DNA from: Armatimonadota bacterium
GTDB lineage: Bacteria; Armatimonadota; Armatimonadia; Armatimonadales; Armatimonadaceae
Assembly (NCBI GenBank): GCA_026392155.1
Contig: JAPLCP010000071.1
Span: 1 to 45,805, forward strand
Length of the DNA stretch: 45,805 nucleotides
Direction of reading: 5' to 3'
Positions 39,932 through 45,805 of the stretch are shown piece after piece. The first letter of the stretch is position 1. Each line of letters begins with the position of its first letter. The notes below the pieces were generated by a model. The model saw only the letters and a program-made list of their open reading frames with translations. It did no database searches and was not told the origin of the DNA. Position numbers and translations under genes: made by a program.

Positions 39932-40093
39932 AGATTCCGGCCCGTGAAGGTCGTGGACGGAGTCGCCGAGATAGGCGCACTTCTCGGGGGCGATGCAGAA
40001 GCGCTGCATGGTCTGCTGTTAGCAGTGAACAATCAGGCTGATCGAATCCGTAAGTGTGCCATCAAGATCAAAGAGAATCGCGGCAAAAGGCAT
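39917..40093 (-). pseudogene. HAD phosphatase remnant with large internal deletion
   Basis: Reading leftward from the ATG at 40093, the frame encodes MPFAAILFDLDGTLTDS, the DXDGT motif I that opens HAD phosphatases of the PpaX/Gph type. After 24 codons it meets TAA at about 40021. The same frame resumes as IAPEKCAYLGDSVHDL, the GDSXXD motif IV near the C-terminal end of such enzymes, and stops at 39917. Roughly 140 residues between the two motifs are missing. A TAGAAT box (40105-40100) six bases before the ATG is intact. Confidence 0.85.
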
Positions 40094-40099
40094 GCTCCC

Positions 40100-40132
40100 A
40101 TTCTATCCTGTGCTATCATGTACCCTGAGATG
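40100..40132. promoter_or_regulatory. Divergent promoters: HAD remnant and KDPG aldolase
   Basis: On the minus strand TAGAAT (40105-40100) faces the remnant. On the plus strand TATCAT (40114-40119) is ten bases before the aldolase ATG at 40130. The two boxes are only eight bases apart. Confidence 0.5.
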
Positions 40133-40774
40133 AGCAAGTACGATACTATCGAGCGAATGCTGAATCCTGGAGTGGTGGCCGTGATCCGCGCGGACTCCAG
40201 CGAGCAGCTAATGGACGTGGCAAAGGCCCTGGCAGCGGGCGGCGTGACGGCGATGGAGGTGACGATGACGACTCCTAACGCGCTCCAAGTCATCACGGAT
40301 GTCCGTAAAGAGCTAGGCGATGCGATCTTAATGGGAGTCGGCACGGTCTTAGACGCGGAGACAACGCGCATGGCGATTCTGGCTGGGGCGCAGTTTGCGG
40401 TCTCGCCCGTGATGAAGACCGAGATTATCGCGATGTGCCGCCGCTACAACGTCCCAATTGTCTGTGGAGCCTACACCCCCACCGAGGCGCTCACGGCTCA
40501 TGAGGCGGGCGCGGACTTTATCAAGATCTTCCCCGCCGATGGCCTTGGCCCCAACTACATCAAGGCGCTCAAAGCCCCTCTGCCCCAGCTCCAGATCATC
40601 CCCACTGGCGGCGTGGATCTCAACACCGCCGGAGACTTTATCAAAGCGGGCTGCGCCGCCGTGGCAGCGGGCTCGTCATTGGTCAGCAAAGATGTGCTGA
40701 AAAGCAAAGACTGGGCCGCCCTCACTGAGACGGCAAAAGCCTTCGTCGCCGCGGTCGCCAAGGCCCGCGCCTAG
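40130..40774 (+). CDS. eda: KDPG / 4-hydroxy-2-oxoglutarate aldolase
   Basis: This class I aldolase splits 2-keto-3-deoxy-6-phosphogluconate into pyruvate and glyceraldehyde 3-phosphate. The Schiff-base Lys132 is in DFIKIFPAD and the general acid/base Glu43 in AMEVTMTTPNA; GVGTVLD and PTGGVDL complete the barrel. The ATG at 40130 gives 214 residues, the usual size; an ATG at 40118 overlaps the -10 box. It is followed two bases later by an enolase-superfamily gene, and together with the aldose epimerase they form a sugar or sugar-acid operon. Confidence 0.93.
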   Translation: MSKYDTIERMLNPGVVAVIRADSSEQLMDVAKALAAGGVTAMEVTMTTPNALQVITDVRKELGDAILMGVGTVLDAETTRMAILAGAQFAVSPVMKTEIIAMCRRYNVPIVCGAYTPTEALTAHEAGADFIKIFPADGLGPNYIKALKAPLPQLQIIPTGGVDLNTAGDFIKAGCAAVAAGSSLVSKDVLKSKDWAALTETAKAFVAAVAKARA

Positions 40775-40776
40775 CC

Positions 40777-41904
40777 ATGATCCGTGAAGTCCATGCGTTC
40801 CCGCTCCGTGCGCCTCTTTCCGAGTCCTACGGCTGGGCACGAGGGAAGGCGAGCGTAAGAGAAGCACTTCTCGTGCAGCTTATCGCCGACGATGGCACGG
40901 AGGGCTGGGGCGAGTGCGCTGGGCCGCCTTCGGTGCTGGCTCCCACAATCACCGAGTTCTTCGGCCCCCTTCTGCTTGGGCAAGACCCGCTGGCCACCGA
41001 TCCACTCTGGGATCGGCTCTGGCAGGCGGCACTTCCTCATGGTCGGCGTGGTGTGCTGATTGGGGCGCTGAGTGGCATTGACATGGCGCTCTGGGATCTT
41101 AAGGGCAAGCTACTGGGACAGTCCGTGAGTGCGCTCCTGGGCGGCAAGACCCGCGAGCGCATTCCCTGCTACACCACCGGGCTCTACTTCCGCGAAGGCC
41201 CCGAGAGCGAGCGGATTCCCCAGATGCTAACCGAGGCACGCCGTGCGATTGAGGGCGGTGCACGGGCACTCTTAGTACAGGTCGGTCGCAGCCTTGCCGC
41301 CGATGCGGCGCTCGCACGAGCGCTACGCAAAGAGTTCCCCGATATTCCGTTTGCCGCTGAGGCACATGGCTCCTACGATGTCCCGGAGGCTGCGATTATC
41401 TGCCGCGCCCTCGCTGAGCAAGGCTTCACCGCGCTTACCGATCCGCTGGCCACAGAGCCCGTCACGGCGTGGTCGCGCCTGGCCGCACAGACACCACTTG
41501 CGCTCTCGGCAGGGCGCTACGAGCAGACCCGCTGGGCTTTTGAAGCGCTGCTAGCCACCCAGGCCATCGGCACGTTCCAAGTAAATCCCGCCTGGTGCGG
41601 TGGCTTAAGCGAGGCTCAGAAAATCCGTACCGTGGCATCGGCGCATGGGGTCAATGTGGTTCCACGGTCTATGGGAACGCAGCTAAATCTTGCCGCCTCC
41701 CTGCACTTTCTGGCCTCCGATATTCGGCATCCGGGCAGAGTTGAGCTGCGTCCGCCGCTCTTAGAGACCGACAGTCTCGACGACCCGTTTCGTGTGGCTT
41801 TTACAGAGCGCATCGAGCTCGAAGATGGTTTGGCAACGGTTCCCAGCACACCGGGACTGGGCGTGGCAGTGAGTGTAGCTTTATTGGAAAAATTTAGAGT
41901 ATGA
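40777..41904 (+). CDS. Enolase-superfamily protein lacking usual catalytic residues
   Basis: The 375-residue protein has the capping domain and barrel of the mandelate racemase/muconate lactonizing enzyme group (GIDMALWDLKGKLLGQSVSALLGG, CGGLSEAQKI). By eye, key positions differ: the KXK of strand two appears as LVQVG, the first metal Asp as Glu (AAEAHGSY), the third metal ligand as Arg (SAGRYEQ), and the late His region as VVPRSMG. A dehydratase or racemase of sugar acids would fit the neighbours, but normal chemistry is doubtful. It overlaps the aldose epimerase gene by four bases. Confidence 0.8.
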   Translation: MIREVHAFPLRAPLSESYGWARGKASVREALLVQLIADDGTEGWGECAGPPSVLAPTITEFFGPLLLGQDPLATDPLWDRLWQAALPHGRRGVLIGALSGIDMALWDLKGKLLGQSVSALLGGKTRERIPCYTTGLYFREGPESERIPQMLTEARRAIEGGARALLVQVGRSLAADAALARALRKEFPDIPFAAEAHGSYDVPEAAIICRALAEQGFTALTDPLATEPVTAWSRLAAQTPLALSAGRYEQTRWAFEALLATQAIGTFQVNPAWCGGLSEAQKIRTVASAHGVNVVPRSMGTQLNLAASLHFLASDIRHPGRVELRPPLLETDSLDDPFRVAFTERIELEDGLATVPSTPGLGVAVSVALLEKFRV

Positions 41905-42797
41905 ACGAAGATATTGAGATAGTTCTGCGCTGTGGCGCATGGGAAGCGGTGGTGGCAGCGTGTGGTGCGTCGCTGCGGGGCGTGACACAAAACGGCGAGC
42001 CGGTGGCGACGGGCTACAGAGGGAAAGCCAATAAGCAAGGCGGACAGGGCGATGTGCTGATCCCTTTTCCGGGGCGAGTTGGCGGGGCGACCTACACCTG
42101 GGACGGAGAAACCTACCACCTGCCCCAGACCGATAAAGACGGCCCCAATGCAATTCATGGCTTTGTCCGTACCATGGATTGGATAGTTGCCGAGCAGAGT
42201 GAGAGCGCCGTGCGCTTCACGCTCGGATTTACGGGAGCGCAGGGCTACCCGTTTCCGCTCGACTTAGAGATAACCTATACCCTGAGCGACACGGGCCTGG
42301 AGTGCGCCTTTGCCATCACCAACACGGGCACCGTGGCTGCCCCAGTGGCGGCGGGTTTCCATCCCTACTTCACGGTCGGTTCGGAGCTTGTCAATGACGA
42401 CACGCTGACGCTGCCCTTCGACTCGGTGCTGGAGATGAAGCAGTTTATCCCCACGGGCACCATCTTCCCGGTAGCTGAGGTGGGGCTGGACTACCAACAG
42501 CCAAGCACGATCGGCGCTACTGTCTTCAACCACTGTTTTCTCAGCCCTCAACGCGACGATTCCGGGCGGGCCAGCGTCGTGCTGGCGGGCCAGGGGAAGA
42601 CCGTCACAGTGTGGATGGACGAGGCATTTGACTTTGTGGTGCTCTACACCGGCGAGAACATGCCCCCCGAACACCAGCGCCGAAGCCTGGCCATCGAGCC
42701 CATGACCTGCGGTAGCGACGGCTTCAACCACCCCGAGTGGGGCCTGCGGCGCTTAGAACCCGGCGCGACGTTCACCGGAAGCTGGGGCGTGGGATAA
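41901..42797 (+). CDS. Aldose 1-epimerase (galactose mutarotase-like)
   Basis: The 298-residue protein interconverts the alpha and beta forms of hexoses or related sugars. Family motifs include IPFPGRVGGATYTWDG, NAIHGFVR with one catalytic His, AGFHPYFTVG with the second, and a late LAIEPMTCGSDGF carrying the likely catalytic Glu. It is the last gene of the KDPG aldolase operon and starts inside the upstream stop (ATGA). No signal peptide is present. Confidence 0.9.
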   Translation: MNEDIEIVLRCGAWEAVVAACGASLRGVTQNGEPVATGYRGKANKQGGQGDVLIPFPGRVGGATYTWDGETYHLPQTDKDGPNAIHGFVRTMDWIVAEQSESAVRFTLGFTGAQGYPFPLDLEITYTLSDTGLECAFAITNTGTVAAPVAAGFHPYFTVGSELVNDDTLTLPFDSVLEMKQFIPTGTIFPVAEVGLDYQQPSTIGATVFNHCFLSPQRDDSGRASVVLAGQGKTVTVWMDEAFDFVVLYTGENMPPEHQRRSLAIEPMTCGSDGFNHPEWGLRRLEPGATFTGSWGVG

Positions 42798-42820
42798 GCA
42801 CCTTGGCCCCCTGTGATTGA

Positions 42821-42913
42821 GGGATAGTCTTCAGGATCGGGCATTGACCCGGCCGGGGCGCTGGTGACGGGCGTAACCGAGAGCATATTTCCTACCGCCC
42901 GATCCTGCATCCC
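42821..42913. other. Long GC-rich inverted repeat, possible terminator or RNA
   Basis: CAGGATCGGGC (42832-42842) pairs perfectly with GCCCGATCCTG (42897-42907). Outside it GGGAT (42821-42825) pairs with ATCCC (42909-42913). The 54-base interior includes GGTGACGGGCGTAACC, which can fold further. It lies 24 bases after the epimerase stop. It could end that operon, but the loop is large for a terminator; a small structured RNA is possible. The boundary to the AT-rich island is directly to the right. Confidence 0.45.
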
Positions 42914-42924
42914 ATCAGGCGCTG

Positions 42925-43291
42925 ATTCTAGTGAATAAATGTTCGATTCAAAACCGACAGGTTATTATATTTTTAATTGACGGCATAGCAGCCTCCTTCC
43001 GAGTTGTAGTATATTCCTATCGCACAAGGTAACTGTACATTGCCTCCCGATCTCCTTTGACTCCCATGTAATGCATTCCCTTCGATATGTGAAGAAAACC
43101 CAATGTGTTGTGATACTCACCCTATTGCATGTAGTGCTCACCCGATGACATGTGGTAAAAGTACAGGACTCTGTAATACCGATTAAGCAGTACATAACAA
43201 TTTATATTCACTCCATGACTTCTTTCATTCCTCATTTTACTTTAGTATCACCATTATTCCCAGCCCTTTTTTCTCTTTACTAAAACTTAAT
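42925..43291. other. AT-rich stretch without a recognised gene
   Basis: I see no convincing coding region in these 367 bases. A minus-strand open frame of 76 codons (42965-43195) is mostly translation of the 21-bp repeats and has no ribosome site. The stretch contains the five degenerate repeats at 43060-43164 and then a T-rich run up to the promoter at 43292. Confidence 0.55.
43060..43164. repeat. Five degenerate 21-bp repeats
   Basis: Units are 43060-43080, 43081-43101, 43102-43122, 43123-43143 and 43144-43164. From base eight of each unit the pattern is roughly TGTRRTNNTNACCC, e.g. TGTAGTGCTCACCC and TGTGATACTCACCC; the last unit is the weakest. Phase and length match the repeat at 618-671 (GTGGGATTTCACCC). 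Twenty-one bp equals two helical turns. Confidence 0.6.
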
Positions 43292-43321
43292 TTGACAAGA
43301 AGTCCTACTCCTGGGTATACT
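43292..43321 (+). promoter_or_regulatory. Promoter cassette, copy 1
   Basis: TTGACA (43292-43297), an 18-bp spacer containing TCCTACTCC, and TATACT (43316-43321). The spacer and the sequence beyond it are shared with the cassette at 45494, including the motif TATAAAGT downstream of the 17-bp repeats. Confidence 0.75.
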
Positions 43322-43325
43322 CTTC

Positions 43326-43410
43326 ATCAGCGGAGCCGCAGTATCAGCGGAGCCGCAGTATCAGCGGAGCCGCAGTATCAGCGGAGCCGCAGTATCAGCG
43401 GAGCCGCAGT
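43326..43410. repeat. 17-bp tandem repeat, five exact copies
   Basis: The unit ATCAGCGGAGCCGCAGT occurs five times in a row, 85 bp in all. It begins five bases after the -10 box, so the array makes up most of the 5-prime leader of the gene at 43432. Each unit contains GCGG-AG-CCGC. Confidence 0.95.
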
Positions 43411-43431
43411 CGTATAAAGTGAGGTGTTGCC

Positions 43432-44622
43432 ATGCGGTTGGTTTCGACCCTGATGAAAAGTCTGTTTCTTCTCCTACACATCGCTATCGTGCTCTGTGTA
43501 AAGCCCGCTCTGGCCCAAGGTGGCCCCGCAGGAGGTGGTACAAGTGGAAATGCCTATCCGTGCCTCGCGAATGTAACTATAGAAAATGGATACCGATGTG
43601 CCAACAACCAAGGGGTTGCTTACAACTATCCTCAAGTCTACAAGACACATCTCGATGCATCGAACAACAGCATTGTAGACCACCAAGACCCGATGGCGGC
43701 AAAGATAGGAACGACACTTAATGTCACCTTAAATGTAACACGATCCACACTAGCACAGAATAATTTTACAGGCACCCTAACAATCACTGCCGAGTATTTT
43801 ACTAATGGAGGTATGGTTTCAGTTTCCTGTAGCAATATCACACCGATCTCTAACTTAATGCCTGGTCACTCTACCAATGTCACATTTTCACTAGGAGCAC
43901 TTCCAAACTATGTCACAAAAGGTGATTTAGTCATTTTCTTTAATGGAGATGGTTATATTGATGGAATGTACGAGGAAAAATTATATCTTCTAAAAGATCA
44001 ACCCATTAACTGCATGGCTATCCCTTGGGTGGGCGTCCTAGAAGATTCATGCACTTGGGCATCGGGGGAATCAGATCCCTTAGGAGTCATAACTAAGATT
44101 TCGCACGGACTCTATACAAGCCAAACTTTTTTTTATGATAGTACACAGACCCTTGCGCTAGCAACTATTCCTGCGAACATATTTGATTTAGTTCAGTTTT
44201 TATGTGTTAGTGATGGCGGCGGCAGACCTATCCGAGGTCAATGCTATGACGCAAGTGACTATGCAGCGATATGTCTTTACTCACAAGGTAGAGGGGCGTA
44301 TATACAGTACAGAGCAGGAGATGTACCAGGTAGACAACCGAACGATCCTTACGGAACGTTCCTTACGAACCTAGGCGTGTTGATTGGACATAACATATTG
44401 TCACAATTAGAATGGGCAAATCATCAACTGGTAATACTTCTCAATCAAAATATATCTGACCCAACTATTGGCCTATTTGTTCCTTATGCTGTCTCACCCG
44501 CAGTAAATGTAACCCAAACAAATTACTGGGCACCGTCATCATCTAGCCTAGTAGCTCCATATGAGTTAACACCTGTACAACAAGGAAGCAATATCCAAGT
44601 TACAGTTCTTGGATTCCCATAA
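43432..44622 (+). CDS. AT-rich secreted protein of unknown function
   Basis: The 396-residue protein has a clear signal peptide (basic start, LFLLLHIAIVLCVKPALA, cleavage near ALAQG). The mature part is rich in Asn, Thr, Gly and Tyr, with many NXT/NXS patterns and eight or so Cys residues, including YPCLANVTIENGYRC near the start; disulfide-bonded beta structure is likely. No domain is recognised. The ribosome site GAGG lies seven bases before the ATG. The promoter with five repeat units points to special control. Base composition differs sharply from the epimerase operon to the left. Confidence 0.75.
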   Translation: MRLVSTLMKSLFLLLHIAIVLCVKPALAQGGPAGGGTSGNAYPCLANVTIENGYRCANNQGVAYNYPQVYKTHLDASNNSIVDHQDPMAAKIGTTLNVTLNVTRSTLAQNNFTGTLTITAEYFTNGGMVSVSCSNITPISNLMPGHSTNVTFSLGALPNYVTKGDLVIFFNGDGYIDGMYEEKLYLLKDQPINCMAIPWVGVLEDSCTWASGESDPLGVITKISHGLYTSQTFFYDSTQTLALATIPANIFDLVQFLCVSDGGGRPIRGQCYDASDYAAICLYSQGRGAYIQYRAGDVPGRQPNDPYGTFLTNLGVLIGHNILSQLEWANHQLVILLNQNISDPTIGLFVPYAVSPAVNVTQTNYWAPSSSSLVAPYELTPVQQGSNIQVTVLGFP

Positions 44623-44648
44623 ATTAACACTCTCAAAAAGGTAAAATA

Positions 44649-44882
44649 ATGCTTACTATCATAAACCCAGCCATCATGCAGGAGCAACAGCCCTCTCTTA
44701 CATTCCGAGATCCAGAGTCAATAAAAGTAAAACCAGGCCCGACGATTTCGCGTGCCGACTTTGACTTAATTATCCCAGAACAGAATGAATTATCGGAATT
44801 CAAACTTGTTACTAGATTATTTCATAAATCTGACAATCCTCCCCAGCCCCATCGCCCCCTGACTCAAGTATTGAACTACTAA
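44649..44882 (+). CDS. Small AT-rich protein of unknown function
   Basis: A 77-residue protein without signal peptide or membrane segment, rich in Pro, Gln and charged residues. AAAAAGG seven bases before the ATG is a fair ribosome site; TAAAAT (44642-44647) in the same place could be a separate -10 box, but would leave only one base before the start. It follows the secreted protein gene by 26 bases and is probably on the same transcript. No family is recognised. Confidence 0.5.
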   Translation: MLTIINPAIMQEQQPSLTFRDPESIKVKPGPTISRADFDLIIPEQNELSEFKLVTRLFHKSDNPPQPHRPLTQVLNY

Positions 44883-44920
44883 AAAATAGTAGATTCTATT
44901 CTTTTTATACTATTAGTTAT

Positions 44921-45340
44921 ATGCGAGATTCAGATAAACTGTTTTTATCAATTGACATAGCTATTTCACTCAATCCAGATGATGCAGGATTAGCTTCAAT
45001 AATTTCACCTTCGAGTGCTCCTAGAGATACCTCAAAGAAAAGTTCATTTACAGGGAAGCCAATTGGTAAATATGCTTGGTCGCATCCCAGTTCACTTATT
45101 GTGGCTGACCACTGGGTTCTCATGAAGCTACAATTCAGATCTAAACCGATCAAAAATCCTGATGGGAGTTTTACTTTTCCTCCTATCTCGGATGGAGATA
45201 AGGCTTGGGCTGAGGAAATGGGACGGAAGATTCTGGATCGGGCTACGGTTCTGGGATTGACGAGTCGGCCTGCGGAGAGTGCTCCTCTTTGGGCGAAGGA
45301 GCAAGTGGCGAAGCGGCGGGCAGAGCAGAAGAGGCAGTAG
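44921..45340 (+). CDS. Unknown protein with AT-rich front and GC-richer end
   Basis: A 139-residue, probably soluble protein. The front half is encoded by AT-rich DNA; from about 45180 the coding sequence becomes GC-richer and the protein turns helical and charged (DGDKAWAEEMGRKILDRA; EQVAKRRAEQKRQ). A box TACTAT (44908-44913) lies seven bases before the ATG, fitting the leaderless pattern of the window. A longer minus-strand frame over the same region looks like a shadow. The change in composition suggests a junction between island and core DNA. Confidence 0.55.
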   Translation: MRDSDKLFLSIDIAISLNPDDAGLASIISPSSAPRDTSKKSSFTGKPIGKYAWSHPSSLIVADHWVLMKLQFRSKPIKNPDGSFTFPPISDGDKAWAEEMGRKILDRATVLGLTSRPAESAPLWAKEQVAKRRAEQKRQ

Positions 45341-45383
45341 CGCTTCATGGGAGAGAGGATCGCTCGTCGGGTACACTTTGCCT

Positions 45384-45446
45384 GTGGGCATCCTCTCTTC
45401 TGCGCCTCACCCGGCCCTGCGGTGGCTCTGGATCGGGGCGAGATAA
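45384..45446 (+). pseudogene. Possible truncated gene start behind a leaderless promoter
   Basis: GGGTACACT (TACACT 45372-45377) lies six bases before a GTG at 45384, the same layout as functional genes in this window. The frame encodes only 20 residues (GILSSAPHPALRWLWIGA) before TAA at 45446, where the sequence turns AT-rich. It may be the surviving front of a core gene cut by the island. The protein is too short to name. Confidence 0.3.
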
Positions 45447-45493
45447 TAGGTAGGATCGGTGAAAGACAGGGTTCCCTAATCCCTAAACCATGC

Positions 45494-45552
45494 TTGACAA
45501 GGAATCCTACTCCCCGGTACACTCTGAGTCAGCGCAGCCGCAGTAGTATAAA
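45494..45552 (+). promoter_or_regulatory. Promoter cassette, copy 2, with one repeat unit
   Basis: TTGACA (45494-45499), an 18-bp spacer and TACACT (45518-45523), then a single variant of the 17-bp unit (GTCAGCGCAGCCGCAGT) and GTATAAAGT ending at about 45554. Over some 50 positions it matches copy 1 with few differences. Confidence 0.7.
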
Positions 45553-45555
45553 GTA

Positions 45556-45805
45556 ATGAATATTTATAAAAATAATATATTAATTACTTTATTATCACTA
45601 TTAATCTTAGATTCAAATAAGACAGCTAGATCACAAGAGGTTATTGAAAATGCAGATGTAATTTTACCCCGTCCTGAAGAGTATATTGGCTTCAAAATCA
45701 GACTAATCCGAGGAAATTTAAAATTTCCAAAAGAAGAAAATGCTGGCAACATTCATAATTTTGAAATAAAAAACGAATCAACAGGATGCAATATAGGTAT
45801 AAATT
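45556..45805 (+). CDS. Partial AT-rich secreted protein of unknown function
   Basis: 83 codons are visible before the window ends. The start ATG follows TATAAAGTA directly. A hydrophobic N-terminus (ILITLLSLLILDS) ending near TARSQ suggests export. The mature part begins EVIENADVILPRPEEYIGF and is Asn/Lys/Glu-rich. No domain is recognised. The gene shares its upstream cassette with the gene at 43432, although the visible protein sequences are not obviously similar. Confidence 0.65.
   Translation, partial: MNIYKNNILITLLSLLILDSNKTARSQEVIENADVILPRPEEYIGFKIRLIRGNLKFPKEENAGNIHNFEIKNESTGCNIGIN

Noticed and set aside
39944-40129. Longer N-terminus for the KDPG aldolase, starting at 39944.
   Set aside because: It would cover the HAD remnant and the promoter. 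The ATG at 40130 gives the normal enzyme length.
42951-42962. tRNA-like T-loop sequence GTTCGATTC.
   Set aside because: No acceptor stem, D-arm or anticodon arm can be built around it.
42965-43195. Minus-strand coding region of 76 codons.
   Set aside because: It mainly translates the degenerate 21-bp repeats, has no ribosome site or promoter box, and resembles no protein.
43060-43410. CRISPR array.
   Set aside because: Repeats are tandem without unique spacers (17 bp and 21 bp units), and no cas genes are present.
44917-45522. Minus-strand coding region of 201 codons opposite the gene at 44921.
   Set aside because: Composition is Arg/Ser/Pro-rich as in a shadow frame, and the plus-strand gene has a promoter box and a more natural protein.

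Overview
The window looks like a bacterial chromosome segment with a GC-rich core (about 850-42800) flanked by two AT-rich accessory stretches (1 to about 800, and about 42925-45805 with GC-rich patches). Two PEP-CTERM proteins, a bacterium-like core gene set (queA, ndk, dxs, peroxiredoxin), a DUF6785-type membrane protein, a CRTAC1/RnfD pair and very common promoter boxes placed 5-8 bases before start codons suggest a free-living Gram-negative-type bacterium, most likely an Armatimonadota (Armatimonas-like) organism. This assignment is inference from gene content; there is no rRNA or tRNA in the window.

Layout. 1-581 (-): partial AT-rich secreted protein behind 21-bp repeats. 868-4774 (+): sugar ABC transporter whose solute-binding protein is fused to the first permease, followed by the second permease. 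4827-7169 (+): large membrane VIT/vWA-type protein with a PEP-CTERM tail. 7216-15389 (-): ChaN-like protein, an unknown protein, a DUF192 protein, an HTH regulator, queA, ndk, a caspase-like peptidase, a bicupin, a small unknown and a DUF512/PDZ radical-SAM-like protein. 15452-23229 (+): an R3H/AAA ATPase, a DUF6785-type membrane protein, then a tightly packed run of peroxiredoxin, redoxin, LOG-family protein, LLM flavin oxidoreductase and acyl-CoA dehydrogenase-like protein. 23226-25211 (-): unknown secreted protein and a GH29 alpha-L-fucosidase. 25305-26150 (+): PEP-CTERM metalloprotease. 26144-30632 (-): P1B-type metal ATPase, His-tailed Rieske protein, dxs. 30849-35098: HEAT-like protein, S9 peptidase (-), Phd/VapC toxin-antitoxin pair, small unknown, esterase. 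35217-38279 (-): RnfD-like membrane protein, CRTAC1 protein, unknown. 38348-42797 (+): unknown 527-residue protein, then a sugar-acid operon (KDPG aldolase, degenerate enolase-superfamily protein, aldose 1-epimerase); a HAD phosphatase remnant lies between them on the minus strand. 42925-45805 (+): AT-rich island of unknown, partly secreted proteins.

The most unusual content is non-coding. (i) Two genes of the right-hand island share a promoter cassette of about 60 bp (TTGACA, 18-bp spacer, TAYACT, then a 17-bp GC-rich motif present five times in one copy and once in the other). (ii) Degenerate 21-bp repeats, two helical turns per unit, lie upstream of AT-rich secreted-protein genes at both ends of the window. 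(iii) Two three-part palindromic elements (11002-11139 and 13588-13738) carry four small hairpins whose stems co-vary. (iv) A family of C-rich/G-rich palindromes sits between genes and, in at least one clear case, inside a coding sequence in frame. (v) About twenty genes appear to be read from leaderless or nearly leaderless mRNAs.
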